Origin: Oscheius sp. JU75
Lineage: Eukaryota > Nematoda > Chromadorea > Rhabditida > Rhabditidae
Assembly: GCA_037178855.1 (NCBI GenBank)
Contig: JASJZC010000007.1
Location: forward strand, 1,674,001 to 1,738,000
Direction of reading: 5' to 3'
Length of the DNA stretch: 64,000 nucleotides
Shown: positions 23,785 to 35,156 of the stretch, in pieces
How the letters are laid out: the number at the start of each line of letters is the position of its first letter
Numbering within the stretch: the stretch's first letter is position 1
Program-made: the position numbers and the translations under genes
The notes under the pieces: model-generated
What the model was told of the DNA's origin: nothing
The model's database searches: none
The model's input: the letters and a program-made list of their open reading frames with translations, nothing else

Positions 23785-24302
23785 CTAGTGGCCCTCTAAG
23801 GTGCGAGCGGCATCACGGCTCTTGTCGGCCATGTAGTCACGGGCCTGACCAGCCTAAAAATCGGCGTTTTGGAGGGCCAAGTCTTCGAATCCCACCTTCT
23901 GGGCACAGGTGTCAGCAGCATCCTTGACATTGTCGGCAGCCTTGTCCTCAGCACGGTTGCCAGTTACCTTATCATAAGCACGAGCGGCGGTATCCTTCAC
24001 ACTCTCGGCCATGTCGCTGACCTTCTCCTTAGCTTGCTCGAAAACTCCCTTCTACAACATGTTGTTGTATTTTGGTTTTGAAAAAGGCTGCTTGTTCCCC
24101 AACATGCATGTTAAGCCAAAAGGCACATTTTTTGTTGACAGCTTTCTGTAGCCCACATTGGTGGAAATAAAAAATATAAGATTTTGCTGAAGATTTCTAA
24201 TAAAAGGCTATAAGCCTTCTTTCTGGTGTTTTTGAGCTTTCGGAGATTTAAGCTTTGAGCCTCAAAAGTTGCTTAACAGGTATAAAAACTCACATCAGAC
24301 AT
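23785..24302 (-). CDS. LEA-like small amphipathic helical protein, copy 1
   Basis: Three exons: MSD alone in exon 1, then a long exon, then a short one, giving 77 residues. The protein is highly charged and Ala/Lys/Asp-rich: KGVFEQAKEKVSDMAESVKD, then AYDKVTGNRAEDKAADNV, DAADTCAQK and ARDYMADKSRDAARTLEGH. The roughly 11-residue periodicity of A-x-x-K/D is typical of LEA group 3-like and CsbD-like proteins, which become helical on drying or heat and protect other proteins or membranes. There is no signal peptide or membrane helix, so it is probably cytosolic. It is very similar to the copy at 42461 and less so to the one at 25620, with the same exon layout. It ends at TAG 23787-23785. A physiological role in stress is an inference. 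Confidence 0.8.
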
Positions 24303-24365
24303 GTTTAGTAGTTGTAGTAGATTTGATTCAGTCGAAGCTGTTGGAGAGAAGCCGCAGAGGGTTTG

Positions 24366-24373
24366 CTTATATA
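24366..24373 (-). promoter_or_regulatory. TATA box of LEA-like copy 1
   Basis: TATATAAG on the minus strand, 64 nt upstream of the ATG. It corresponds in sequence and spacing to the TATA boxes of copies 2 and 3. Confidence 0.6.
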
Positions 24374-25619
24374 TTCCCTTCTCTTGTTTTTGTTATTTTC
24401 ATGTCTTGCCATCCACGTGGGGGGAGAGAGAGAAAGGAAAGATTTGCTCTCGCTTGTTTACCAAGGCGAGCCTAGAAATTTCGATCCCCGAACCATTGCC
24501 AACAAAATCCAATTATGACCGCAGTGGATACGAGAGTAAAGGGAAACATACTGAAATCATAGCTTTGATTATCTCAAAATCATGGCAAATTGTACCTTGT
24601 TCATATGAATACAGCCAAAATCCAAATTTGACCTATTTCGGAAGAAAACGAAAAACAGGTTTGCCGTACAAAGTACAAAATGCCCGATAAAAATATCCTC
24701 TCACCAACTGAAAATAGTGCCAGTCACACGTCCCAAACCAGATAGTAACACTCCTCGTGATAAGAGTGACTTTCAAAAAGGAGACCTAACCAGTCAGCCG
24801 TCTCCCTCCATGATGTCACCTTGAACTTAACCGTGAATCACCAAAACAGTCTGACTGTCTCCCAATCAAACAACAACAATATAAAAGAGACTTAGGGAAT
24901 TTTTTATATTGCGCAAACATTAGTGTTTTTTAGTTCTATTCCAAGGATCTTCTGTTACCACTCGTAAATATAAATGACAAAATTCAATGCAGGGTTTTTT
25001 GTAAGCATCTTTAGGAGCGAGTTGGCGCAGTGGCACGAGGCGTCAGCGTTAATTGAAGGTTCAAACCCCGCTTCGGCTCAACCAAGGCCTATTCTCTCAC
25101 AGAGGTCGGTAAATTGGTAGTAGCTTGCTACGAAGATGTGGCATTCTTGGAGTCAGATTTAGTACCTGTCCAGCTTAGAACCCTATTCGACGTAGCCCCT
25201 CAGGTTGAATCTGCATACAATTGTGTTCGCTTTAGCATTGATTACGGGTCAAACTTTTTCTTTATCTATTAGTCAAGAAAGCAAAAAACAGAATGTCTTA
25301 GCGAGGGCCTGATGGTCAAGTGAATATAATGCTGACTGGCTATGAAGAAACGTGGTAGACATTGGCATATTCATCCAGTATTACCTTTCCTGCGGATGCT
25401 ATAGTTTTAAAACATGGATGTCATAACCACGTTCATTTTAACTTCACGATAGATCGATCTAGGGCAGAAACGCCTAAATAACCAAAACATCAATGGCGGG
25501 AACAGATTCCTAGTTATATTCCCCTAAAAGACGTGAACATCGAATCGGTCGGAAGCTTTATTACAAAATAAATTCACAGGTTATATACAGGAGAGCGAAA
25601 TCTTGGTCATTTGAAGCAT
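24374..25619. other. Intergenic region with a tRNA-like element
   Basis: About 1.2 kb. A Pol III-type A box/B box pair lies at about 25017-25082 (separate entry). A poly(A) signal for copy 2 (aataaa on -) is at about 25557-25562. The 129-codon open frame at 24301-24690 overlaps the promoter of copy 1 and is not called. Confidence 0.4.
25017..25082 (+). repeat. tRNA-like sequence (SINE or tRNA pseudogene)
   Basis: An A-box-like TGGCGCAGTGG (25023-25033) and a B-box-like GGTTCAAACCCC (25058-25069) are spaced as in a tRNA, and short 5' GAGC / 3' GGCTC arms can pair. The anticodon stem is poor and the acceptor stem has mismatches, so it is not a functional tRNA. It is best explained as a tRNA-derived SINE head or a tRNA pseudogene. 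Confidence 0.5.
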
Positions 25620-25951
25620 CTAGTGAGATCCCTCCATTCGCTTGGCAGCATCACGCATCTTGTCCGCAGCGTTCTCACGAGCATCGGAGCACTGAAAGAT
25701 AGTACTACTTATTGAAAATTAGTTGGATATACCTCCTTGGCACAAGTGTCAGCAGCCTTCTTGAATTCTTTGCTGGCCTTATCTTCCGGGGTCTTTCCGG
25801 TGATGCTGTCGTATTTCTCCTTAGCAGCTTCCTTGAAGTTGTGAGCAGCCTCGGCGGTCTTATCCTTGGCCTCCTCGAAATATCCCTTAGCACGAGTCTA
25901 AAACAGGAAAAAAAATAGAAAATGTCTGAGGTGGGAACTCACATCAGACAT
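25620..25951 (-). CDS. LEA-like small amphipathic helical protein, copy 2
   Basis: Three exons give 81 residues in the same layout as copy 1: MSD, then RAKGYFEEAKDKTAEAAHNF, EAAKEKYDSITGKTPEDKAS, KKAADTCAKE, and last-exon CSDARENAADKMRDAAKRME ending GSH. The shared skeleton with the other two copies is KGxFExAKxK...YDxxTGxxxEDKA...AADTCAxx...A-D-K...E-G. Charged, Ala-rich, with one conserved Cys pair region and no targeting sequence. LEA-like protective function is inferred from composition and repeat pattern only. Both introns are 41-48 nt. TAG lies at 25622-25620, and a poly(A) signal follows about 60 nt downstream. A TATA box lies 58 nt before the ATG. Confidence 0.8.
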
Positions 25952-26008
25952 GGTTAAACGTAGGCAGAGTAGAACAAACTGTCTTGGGGGTCCGCCTCTC
26001 AGCCTTCC

Positions 26009-26016
26009 CTTATATA
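26009..26016 (-). promoter_or_regulatory. TATA box of LEA-like copy 2
   Basis: TATATAAG on the minus strand, followed by GG, 58 nt upstream of the copy 2 ATG. Same motif and distance class as the other two copies. Confidence 0.6.
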
Positions 26017-27118
26017 GCCTTGCAGTTTTTCTATTTCTAGCTGCCCTTGTTTGGGTGCCCACGAGTGTTCTCTATTCAAAAACAATTCTGCCTCCACTAC
26101 GTATTGGGAAATTGTCTGTTGTTGATCACTTGTTTTCGTTCTCGGCGCCGCCGGGGGGATTCGAAAACATTAAACGGAGAGGTTGTCCTGGTAAACACAT
26201 TCTGGAATAGACGGAAAATAAGATGGAAAGGTCAAGTGGCTGAAGCGGCGAATAGAGCCCTATTGTGCACAAACAAAAGGGCAAATGAGAAAACAGAGCT
26301 AATGAGCAGCTAAAGAAAAAAACTGATCCCTGGTGAACGTTCTGTTTATCCTTGGTATCCATAAATAGAACTTTGACGAGGAAAAATCTTTCAGAAAGAC
26401 TGTTATATCATCAGACAAGATTGAAAAAACAAGCTAAAAGGCTTTAGGCTGCTCATAAGGAAAGAGGAATTCCAGGCAACAAAAGGACGTAGCACAAAAA
26501 ACTCTAATACATTCTTCACAAATGTAGTGACAAACAGAAAAACTACCAACATCAAACATCTGAATACTTTCCTGGCATATTTTGTCATAGATATAGTCTG
26601 ACATTTCTGAAAACTACTTGCTAACATTGTAAGACGGAATGGTGCTATCCTAGAGATCTTCGAAAATAGACGTGTCGTACAAGCGAAATACATGTAAAGT
26701 AAAGATAAAGTACAGGTCTTCTGTAAACCCAAATAGGGTTTCTTGTTTTTGGACTTTTGAAGAAGCGTGGAGGAATGAGGAGAAATTTGGAAGATGAAAT
26801 GGAAAACAAGAAGGACATCCAAATAGACACGTTGTTGCAACCGTTTGAGAAGGTCAACAATGAGTAGTTAGTCTGATATTTCAAAACAGAAGAGGATGTT
26901 TATTGAAAAATTTATACAAAACTGATGAAATCGACTCTATATAAAGATGCAAATCTGATAAGCATATCAAATAGTAAGGTGAACATGTTGCTATGAGAGC
27001 TACTGATCTTCACTCACTGCTTATGCCAATTCATTCAAATTTGATTCCTATCTCGACTTAACTACTTCTTTTATCTCCTTTAAAAGTTTTAACCATTTTC
27101 TTCTTCATTTTTCAGAGA
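26017..27118. other. Intergenic region
   Basis: About 1.1 kb between divergent genes. Overlapping minus-strand open frames at 26403-26884 have hydrophobic stretches but no splice sites or recognisable receptor motifs; they may be a remnant or chance. No RNA gene is seen. Confidence 0.35.
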
Positions 27119-29975
27119 ATGTCTCTGTCAAAACCATGTCCTCTTAAAATTATCAGTCTGGATAATGACTGCTTGAAGGCGACTAACTTGGACAAGCTTC
27201 GCCATGTACTCGAACCTTATAAACATATGCCGGTAAGTTTGTGACTCTCGTTGCAGAACAAGCACTTTCAGGTTGCCTTGATTTCCGTGGTTGGAAAAAT
27301 GAGAGGCGGAAAGAGCTACCTTCTGAATCAATTTATTGAGCAAATGGAAAGTGGACCGCTGTCCGAAGGCTTCAGTTACAAAGGAGACACCCAGAGATGT
27401 ACTACTGGAATTGACATTTGGGCAAAACCGTACAAAGTTGAAGGAAAGGAAGTAAGTATTAATTATTTGAAGTAAACACGAAAAAATTAAAGCTCGTTGT
27501 TCTGTTCATGGATACACAAGGTGTCTTCGACCAGGATCAGACCATTAATGTGGAATCAAATCTAGTGGCCTTGTCGATTCTTCTCAGTTCTGTTCAGGTA
27601 AACAGTGTTGATCCTTTGGCTTTTTTTTCTCTTTGCCTTTATGAGTACCTAAAACAGACTCCCAGCCGATCCATGGGCATTAGTGTCTTAGAGCCTCGAC
27701 CACTAACATGTTCCGGACGTAGAGCCAAGCAATTTTCTATTACTGTATAATCCAGTCGGTGGACCGTCTGTGTTACAATCACATATAGGAGTATAACCAG
27801 TCTACTAGGCTACGCAAATCTTGAAAAAAAACAATTTGCGCTCTTTCAGATCTTCAACTTCACCAAATTCTTTGACGCCAATGAAAAGAACTATCTTGAG
27901 GTGTACATGCAATTGGCAGAAGAAGCTAAGCAAGACAATCTGACAGGAAAATTTCAGGTGAACGTCATTTATTGTGACCAATCCGTTTCAGAAGCTTGTT
28001 TTCCTGGTTAGAGACTTTGTCAGGGTACCAGGAGTCATGGACGTTGACGATGGAGCCGCTTTCTTATACGAGAGACTAAAGCCTTCTGTTAAACTAAGAG
28101 ACAGCTTCGAACAAATTCGCTGCCACCTTCTGCCCCATCCGGGCACTCCTTTTGAAGAGCAACGCGTGGATTTCGTCGAGGACAAACAATTCATCGATTT
28201 TGAAACGAGAATCAAAGAGTTTGCAAAGCGCATCATGAATCCAGCTTCCCTGGAGACCAAAAAGTTCAATGGAAAAGCAGTTACGTGCTTTGAACTTGTC
28301 GATTACTTGGAAATATTGGTCAAGTGGTTCAACAGTAACAAAGCGACACGGGTGAAGTCTCCTCAACGGGCTATGGCAGAAGCTCGCATCCTCAGCTATC
28401 TTAACACTGGGAAAGAAATTTATGATGAGCAGATGATAGCCGCAGAAGCCACAGCAGACAAGCATAAGCTGTCGAAAAGTCATAACACTGCTAAGGTACA
28501 GTTGAATTTAAGGCAAAGACGAATAACCAACTGCATTTCAGGTTTTAGCTTTGTCAAAATACGAACAATGCTCTATCAAGGGATCTGAAGAGTTTTTCGA
28601 AAGGTCCAAGAAGGAACTTGAGAAATACTGTCAGGTGTGTATTTGTTGGCCACAGAAAAAACGGATTTAGGCAAGACTTGAAAACTTCTGGAATGAACTG
28701 CAGAAACAACAAGAGAAAATTGACAATGAAGCGAAAGAAGTTGCTCTTGCTTCTTTTGAAAAATCTCTGAATGCACAAATCAAAAATATTCGCAAGATTA
28801 CCGAATTTGATTCTTTGTTCCAGAAAGAAAAGGTAGTGCACGGAAACATCTCACAGCTTCTCTTTAAGAAAATGGCAATTGAAAACTATAACAAGCGACA
28901 GGTGGTTTACGACGATGATCCCACAGGATCTAACGAGATACTTTTAAAGGATATGCAGGTAATGGCCTTTCTTATTAAAGTGCAGCGGTGTTCTTGTGTC
29001 TTTCCGTCCGTCTGTCTGTCTTCGTGCCTTCTTGTTGTCAAGGCAACTTTGACACTGCGTAGTATTATTATTATTATAGAAAAAGTATGAGGACGCGGTA
29101 CAGATTGTGAAGGAACGCGAAGCAGAAGACAAGCTGAAAGAGAAACGTTCAAAATCCACCGAGATTGAAGACACTCTCCAACTTGCAAAGAACGAATATG
29201 TCCGAATGATGGAACAGTGTCCAAAAGGAGGTGTAGCCGAAAAACATAGCGAAGCTTGGGTGAGTATCTATGTGATTTATATGAGAAGATTAGGCTTCTC
29301 TGGACAATAAGTTCGTTGTTTTGTTCCCATCTAATTTCCTTCTTGTACCATGTGGTATACTTTCTTCACTTTTGCTACAAAATTACTCAAGTCCAACTGC
29401 AACGGCAGAATTGTAGAACAGTTTTCGTACTCATTCTTCTCCAAACTTCTTCTCTCTTAAATCTTCAAACTTACTTATTATTAGTGTCTTTATGCGCACA
29501 CTAATAATACTCTCTGATTGGTATTAGACACACAGGCGAAAGAGTTTTTTTTACAATAGTTTCGCATGCGAATTATAGCACTATCCGGTACTTTAGACTT
29601 GATTGAAAAGGAATAAAACCATTAGAAAAGTTTAAAAGTATCCCTTTTCCTTTTTAATCAAATCTAGTGTTACTTCTTTTCAGAAGGCAGCAGAGAAACT
29701 CTGGAAAAAGGCTCCCACAGAGCCTGAAGAACAGCTCAGAAAGTGCAGTAGCGAACTAAAAGACTATTGCCAGGTGAGCAGTCGATAGTGATTTTAAGAT
29801 ATGTCAGTTTCAGGAGCGATTTGAACGACTACAAGAAGCGGATGAACAACGCAGAGCTGTCGAAGAAGAAGAGGGGCGAAAGAACAAGGCAAAAGTTCTT
29901 GAAATGGCTGGTTATGGGTTAAAAACAATTAGCGATGTTGCCGCCATTGGAGCAGCTCTCGCTACGCGACGCTAA
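27119..29975 (+). CDS. Atlastin/GBP-type large GTPase (GB1/RHD3 domain)
   Basis: Dynamin-superfamily GTPase. The acceptor tttttcag three bases before the ATG suggests trans-splicing. G1 is VVGKMRGGKSYLLN, G2 lies in DTQRCTTGIDIW, G3 is MDTQGVFDQ and G4 is the atlastin/GBP-type RD in VFLVRDF. The linker HLLPHPG and the middle-domain motif FNGKAVTCFELVDYLEILVK match atlastins. The C-terminal half is a long helical/coiled region (EREAEDKLKEKRSKSTEIED, FERLQEADEQRRAVEEEE) ending YGLKTISDVAAIGAALATRR. Animal atlastins normally carry two membrane hairpin helices before a C-terminal amphipathic tail. No such strongly hydrophobic pair is visible, so this is more GBP-like and probably soluble or peripherally bound. 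About 10 exons; a 425-nt intron follows HSEAW. Stop TAA 29973-29975. Confidence 0.88.
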
Positions 29976-30326
29976 ATTTTGTGTATATCCAAATGAAGTA
30001 TTCTTATTTGTAGAACTAACCCGTTATTATCAAGTCAGGCGTCTGCGACGGCGTCGCCACTTTTTTTGGTGTGTGTGAATTAACATTCACGCCTGCGGAA
30101 CACAGAGAAAACGGAAGTTAAAGCGATGTCTCTGTGAGACAACAATATCGACCAAAAAAAAAGTTCTTACTGCAATTTCAAGGACTTTTGCCTTGTTCTT
30201 TTATCTTACCTTGAACCCTATTTTTTCAAACCTTATGAACGTTACATTTCAGTACACGTACCCAGTCGCTGTGTTTTCTCCCCACCCTTCGTGATAAGTA
30301 TGCCTGCGCTTGCCCCCGATATCGCC
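29976..30326. other. Intergenic region
   Basis: About 350 bases between the GTPase stop and the tRNA. Poly-A/T tracts only; no feature can be supported. Confidence 0.4.
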
Positions 30327-30398
30327 TCCCATGTGGTCTAGTGGTTAGGATTCGTGGTTTTCACCCACGCGGCCCGGGTTCGATTCCCGGCATGGGAA
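30327..30398 (+). tRNA. tRNA-Glu (UUC)
   Basis: A complete 72-nt cloverleaf. The acceptor stem pairs TCCCATG with CATGGGA, leaving A as discriminator. The D arm contains TGGTCTAGTGGTTAGGA (A box). The anticodon stem CGTGG/CCACG closes a loop TTTTCAC with anticodon TTC. The T arm is GGCCCGGGTTCGATTCCCGG (B box). A T5 run starts 6-8 nt downstream and can act as Pol III terminator. No intron. It should decode GAA. Confidence 0.97.
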
Positions 30399-30579
30399 TC
30401 TCCTTTTTGCCTTTTTGATTGAGTGCATGTTTGAAGAGATTTGTGTACCAAATCGTTTGAAAATTCTGTTAAAGCTTTCAGTAGAGAAATGGTGGTAATA
30501 GCCAACTGGTTTTTATCTACAAGCTTATTTCTAAAAGCCTTTTCTACTATTTTACACACGGGAGACACTGTTCTCATCA

Positions 30580-31871
30580 TTATTTTATTGTCGCCGTACG
30601 TGAAAGCATCGTTGTTCGAGTGAGTGGAGCAACACCATCCTTTTTCGTACACATAAATTTTCCGAAAAGTTTCTTCAGAAATGAAAAATAGGGTGTGGTG
30701 AGCGTCAAAGTCAATATAGAACTTGTAATGGGGTAGATATTGATGATGGTGATGAAAATGTCCCAGTTCAGTTTTGAAGGACTGCTACAGTACAATATTT
30801 GCTGTGCACCCGGAATAAAAGCTACTCCGCAGCTTAGACAGATTGCTGTTGGTAGCGAGCCCTTGAAAATTGTCTTACGGTTATTTGAACCAACCCACCT
30901 GACATAGCAACATGAGGGTCATTTTTCTTTGCTGACGCGTCTGCATTCTGCTCTGCTGCGAGACCATAAAATGACGATTCAACTTAGTATATGTCAAGTA
31001 GGAGAAAACGTAGACCAGGCAAGCAAAACATATCATCCAGAAGAGAATCGCAAAACCTGAAAACATAGTGTGGAAGTCTTTTTGGAATATTACTTGACGG
31101 AACAATTAGAGGAGAGCACACGTTTAGTATTAAAAGAACATCTGTCTCAAGATTGACATTGTATAACGCTCCATACAACTGATTGTCATTTACAAACTGT
31201 CTTAGTCCCTGAAAAAAAAATTAAGAAGAGTATTATATTTGTAAAACGTACGTTGACGTCCATTGTGAACAAAAACTTGGCCAAAAGTAGTCCTACAATT
31301 TCTGCAGAAAGCAGGATCAGAAGATGCCAAGCGACGAACCTGATAAACACACTTTGGTAAATAACAAATTTTTTAAACAGGATATTAAAAAGAAACTCAC
31401 CACTTTATCCTAATAACAAGTTTGCTGTTAGCAATCTTAAAGTAGCGATAGACACAGCATTCTACCACACACAGTCCAGAAGTTAGAATGAGGTTTATTG
31501 TAGTGACTAGCTGAAAACTTCATCTTGACTACAACCAATTTTGCAAACTGCTATACTGCCGCCAAACTCAGTGCCAATGAATTTGAAATATCCAATGACG
31601 CGGATCACCGGCAGTGGGTACAGGTAATCAGGAAATGTTCCAAGTCTTCCCGTGTTAACGAATGCAATTTCGGCTAACTGAAACAAGAGGTAAAACACTG
31701 TTTATAGAATACACATACAACCCATGTAATCAAAATCGGTTTTATGTCCCGCATCTTGGGCGGAGTATGATAGGTGACGGCATACAGTAATACGATATCC
31801 AAAATAGTGGAAAGTAAACATAATGTGTTTTGTATTATGTTAAATGGTGAAAACAATATATTTGTTAGCAT
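30580..31871 (-). CDS. Chemoreceptor GPCR (Str/Srh superfamily)
   Basis: A seven-TM receptor in about eight short exons with consistent phases. TM1 (IIQNTLCLLSTILDIVLLYA) is followed by TYHTPPKMRDIKPILITWVV, the typical P-P-x-M-x-x-x-K signature between TM1 and TM2. Then come TM3 (LVTTINLILTSGLCVVECCV) followed by YRYFKIAN, TM4 (WHLLILLSAEIVGLLLAKFL), TM5 (SFAILFWMICFACLVYVFSY), the basic loop RMQTRQQRKMTLMLLCQ, TM6 (LPTAICLSCGVAFIPG) and TM7 (IINIYPITSSILTLTLTTPY). The donor gtttgc after FGGSIA gives a 38-nt intron and keeps the frame. The stop is at 30580-30582. It appears intact. The subfamily cannot be fixed from motifs alone. It lies just downstream of the Srx-like gene in the same orientation. 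Confidence 0.75.
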
Positions 31872-32012
31872 TACGAGGTTTAACCTGTGGTGTGACTATG
31901 TGAACAGGTGTAGATGCATTATTAAGTAAGAGTGGGCTCCTTGAATCACATGACAAGAGGTTAAGTCTCGTCTAAAGCATAAATCGCGAATTATAAACAT
32001 TTTTCCTCATAT

Positions 32013-33625
32013 CTATGTCGTTTCAATATCTTGACTGTGATTGTGAAGTGTTGACGGTGTTGTTGGAAGCCTGTCCAATTCTACATCCGAGCATTTCCCT
32101 GATATCGCGTCGAATCTGAATATTGAAATTAGACTGGTTTGACTCAAAGACACCTGTTTGTTGTTCTTGAGAAAAATAAGTGCATTGGCGGAACATTTCA
32201 ACATGACCATAAATGGAGTGACCGCCAGCATCCACTGGTATTGGAAGTGAAACACCCAGTCAAAGATTCTCAACATCAGCCAGCTCGTAGTAAAGAGTAA
32301 AGCGATCACTCCATAGTTGATCGCCAATCTGAAAGAATCAGAAACTTTTTGTTTTTTCAGCCTTGCTCACGTGTAATCTCTTTTCCGGCCGAATGAGATT
32401 GCTTCTCCCGAAGAGATCCTTTTTCTTTCAAAAAGGATATGAAAGCCGATCTAAACACTATTTGTGCTCAGAACAAACATGACGTACCCAAGTGTAACAA
32501 ATTAGTGAGATGCTAGAAGTCACAATGTTTAGCGGAAGGTCAATGATCGAATCCGTGTAGTTGAACGTATTGCCTGGATTGTAGAAAGCGTAGCCAAAAT
32601 ATTCCCAGTTCAGAAGAAACCTGCAACCACAATGCTGCGAACGTGTCAAACCTGGTAAATTCTTAAAAGGGCATTGCAACATATAAACTGTTCTTTTTCA
32701 GCAGTAAAGCACATTGATTCTGGTATGTTCCCCATGGTATTCATACAATTATTGGACCCTGTCAACTTTAGCTGTATGTATACGGAGCAAACTCAGTTCG
32801 GAGAATGCCAAATATAACAATTCGTTGTGCGACTATAATAGCTTTGCTCAACTGGTAACTCGTGTATACCAAGAGTCCGGAAGGCGCACAAGATGTTCCT
32901 ACTGCAGCATTAACATCTCCTTTTTTACCGCAATACACATTATTACATCAAAATTGAGCCTCCGATCCAAAGTATTTGACCGGAAAACGCACTTCTCCGT
33001 ACAAGTCCAAAGCTCATTCTTCAATGAAAGTTACCTGCAGCATGGACTGATCATGAACGCTGTAGCATTCACGGAAACAGCCACGATGAAGGCGAAAACT
33101 GCGATCCAAAAAACTGTTTCCCGCGAACTGAATGCAAAGCTCCATCGTTTTATCATAAACAGTCTGAAAAACTTTGTGCTTTCTGTTTCAGGGAATAGGA
33201 CCTATCGAAGGCGATGATCAAATCCAAAACACAGCCAGTATACCACGTGGTAACGTAGCAAAACGAAAAGAATTTTACCCAAACACTATTTATAGTTTGT
33301 TCAAAGATGTACGACTAAATTCTAGGCTATCAGTCAGAAAACTGAAATAAACCTCTGCAAGCACTGCCGGTGTCATATAAATCAGATGAACTAGAGTCAT
33401 GACAAAGTCGTTGATGAGATTTGCAGTAGCGAGGTAGTAAAATGGAAGATATCTCCACAACTTTAGACGAAAAATTGAAACCAAAGCCAGCAGGATCGCT
33501 ATGGCTTCGGTGAAGGTGGTGAAAGCATAGATGCTTCCAGCAATTTTGTAAATCAGCATCTGAACCTTATAACATTTGCAATGGCTTGTAAAGTTATCAA
33601 AAAGAGAATTTGGATACGTATACAA
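32013..33625 (-). CDS. Chemoreceptor GPCR, Srx-like
   Basis: A seven-TM receptor. TM1 (IYAFTTFTEAIAILLALVSI), TM2 (YYLATANLINDFVMTLVHLI) and TM3 (VTTWYTGCVLDLIIAFDRL) with the D/N-R end typical of Srx/Srsx-type receptors. TM4 is FWIAVFAFIVAVSVNATAF, followed by ISPCCR. A roughly 390-nt intron at 32630-33027 separates it from the TM5 exon (FNYTDSIIDLPLNIVTSS, then ISLICYTW). Then RISSGEAISFGRKRDYT, TM6 (LAINYGVIALLFTTSWLMLR) and TM7 (MLAVTPFMVMLKCSANALIF) ending FLKNNK. The cytosolic tail ends SQDIETT with a stop at 32013. Start ATG 33625 is the first in frame. It appears intact. Confidence 0.72.
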
Positions 33626-34467
33626 CTACGAATTCTGCATCGTATGAACAGAGATGCACTTGACTACCCTTATATGACCTGAGCAACGCGCGTCAGTGAA
33701 CAGTTAATACAACTATTGTGTACTTAGTAATATGTCAGAAGTGGGCGGTCGAAAACGTATACATTACAAAACGTTCAGAGCATCACTTCCTCTGTTGTCA
33801 AGTGGTTTGTATCGATAAACAACCTTTGTAGCAGATGTACAATACTCAATTAGGAAGTTACTACTTGACAAACAGTATGCATAATACAGAGAAAAAGATC
33901 AGAGAATGAATTTGACGGTCAAAATTCAAGATCTTGATGAGAGAGACGAAAGCGGTAATACCAATGAGTTTCGGTCAAGCTAGTTACAAGTTGCGTTATA
34001 TGAGATCTCTCAACGAATGAAATGTCGAACCTGTGGTTGTTCGCTTCTCTGATGATCCTCAAACACTGAGCGTGTGAGCAGTTCACACTTTGCAACCGTC
34101 CACTGTCGCTTTTTAAACGAAAAATCTCTCGGAAAATTCCAGTGAATACCTATTAAAAGGCCTCACATGTAGTTGAATTCAGAACAGTGCAGTTAATGGT
34201 TCTCGTTTAGCTTTTGTTCAAATTATCTCCCTATCTCACCTGCGCCGAGCTAGTTATTAAAAACTAAGAAAACAGTATTTATATCTCGATGGCTATTATA
34301 CAAAGGAAAAGATTGTTTTGTTTTTTGTAATAACTGACAATGTGAAACGATCACTTCTTTTTCGTTGGCAGAATATAAATGACCGCTGATTAAAACCGAG
34401 CAGGGAGATCGACAAATCTAATACAGTATGACAGACGGAGATTAGGAATGTACTGTCGAGTACGAAT
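33626..34467. other. Intergenic region
   Basis: About 840 bases between the Srx-like receptor start and the 3' end of the coiled-coil gene. The 61-codon minus open frame at 34296 overlaps the 3' region of the next gene and has no support. Nothing else is seen. Confidence 0.35.
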
Positions 34468-35156
34468 CTATTTCTTTTCACGCTTGGTCTTACTGCTACC
34501 GTCTTCAGTTTGTTCCCAGAAGCGCTTCGGCTTCGTGATGCTCCTTTTCTGAAAATTTTTCAATGGAAAAAGAACGTGGAAAGGTATACCTTCAATGAAG
34601 TCGTGGCTAGAGTTGTTCCACTTGAGGTGGTTGCAGGGTCCATCTGGACTGTTTCTGCCATTTGGGCTGCTTAAATAACTAATTTAATGTGATCCGAAGA
34701 TTCAAAATTACCTGGTTGTGGACCGACATTATGACCGGGAACTGGAAGAAGGCTCTTCTTCTGAGGCTGCAGGATGCTCGAGCTTTTCTTGGACTCAAAG
34801 TTGCGAGCCTTTTGCAATTCTTCTCTCAGAATGTTGTTCTCCTTCTCCAAAATGTCCAATCTCGACTCCAGGGCAGCTGTGCTTGCCCTGATAATCTCGC
34901 TCGTTTTTTCCTGCATCTCTCGACGGATTCCTTTGCGAAACTGGTCAATCATTAAGTGCTGCAGAGAAATTTCCTCATTCATTTTGTCCGTCTTCTCTTC
35001 CAAGCCACCAAAAAGCATTTTTAGCACAAGGAACTCGTGTTCCTTAAAGTTTAATGCAAATAAATAAGGGAACGTACTTACACAGTTCTGCTGTTTCGAC
35101 TCTGATAACAGCTTTTCGTCTTTCACATCTGAGCCTTTTGCCTCCTTCGTCTCCAT
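34468..35156 (-). CDS. Coiled-coil protein of unknown function
   Basis: Four or five exons encode about 190 residues. Start ATG 35156 lies 12 nt after a ttttag acceptor, which fits trans-splicing. It begins METKEAKGSDVKDEKLLSES, then a long heptad-rich helix: FGGLEEKTDKMNEEISLQHL, RREMQEKTSEIIRASTAALE, SRLDILEKENNILREELQKA. A low-complexity linker (PQKKSLLPVPGHNVGPQPG) and a Ser/Thr stretch (TTSSGTTLATTSLK) lead to a basic C-terminus (KRSITKPKRFWEQ, KTKREKK) ending in TAG at 34470-34468. The leucine/isoleucine spacing in LDILEKENNILREEL suggests a dimeric coiled coil. The terminal KKxKREKK patch could be a nuclear signal. I recognise no family. Confidence 0.68.

Noticed and set aside
25017-25082. 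Functional tRNA gene
   Set aside because: A and B boxes are present but acceptor and anticodon stems do not pair well; only the tRNA-Glu at 30327 forms a full cloverleaf.
26403-26884. Two overlapping hydrophobic minus-strand frames
   Set aside because: No splice sites, no receptor motifs and low-complexity composition; hydrophobicity follows from T-rich codons.
28094-28483. Minus-strand 129-codon frame over the GTPase
   Set aside because: Antisense shadow of a long coding exon with strong GTPase motifs on the plus strand.
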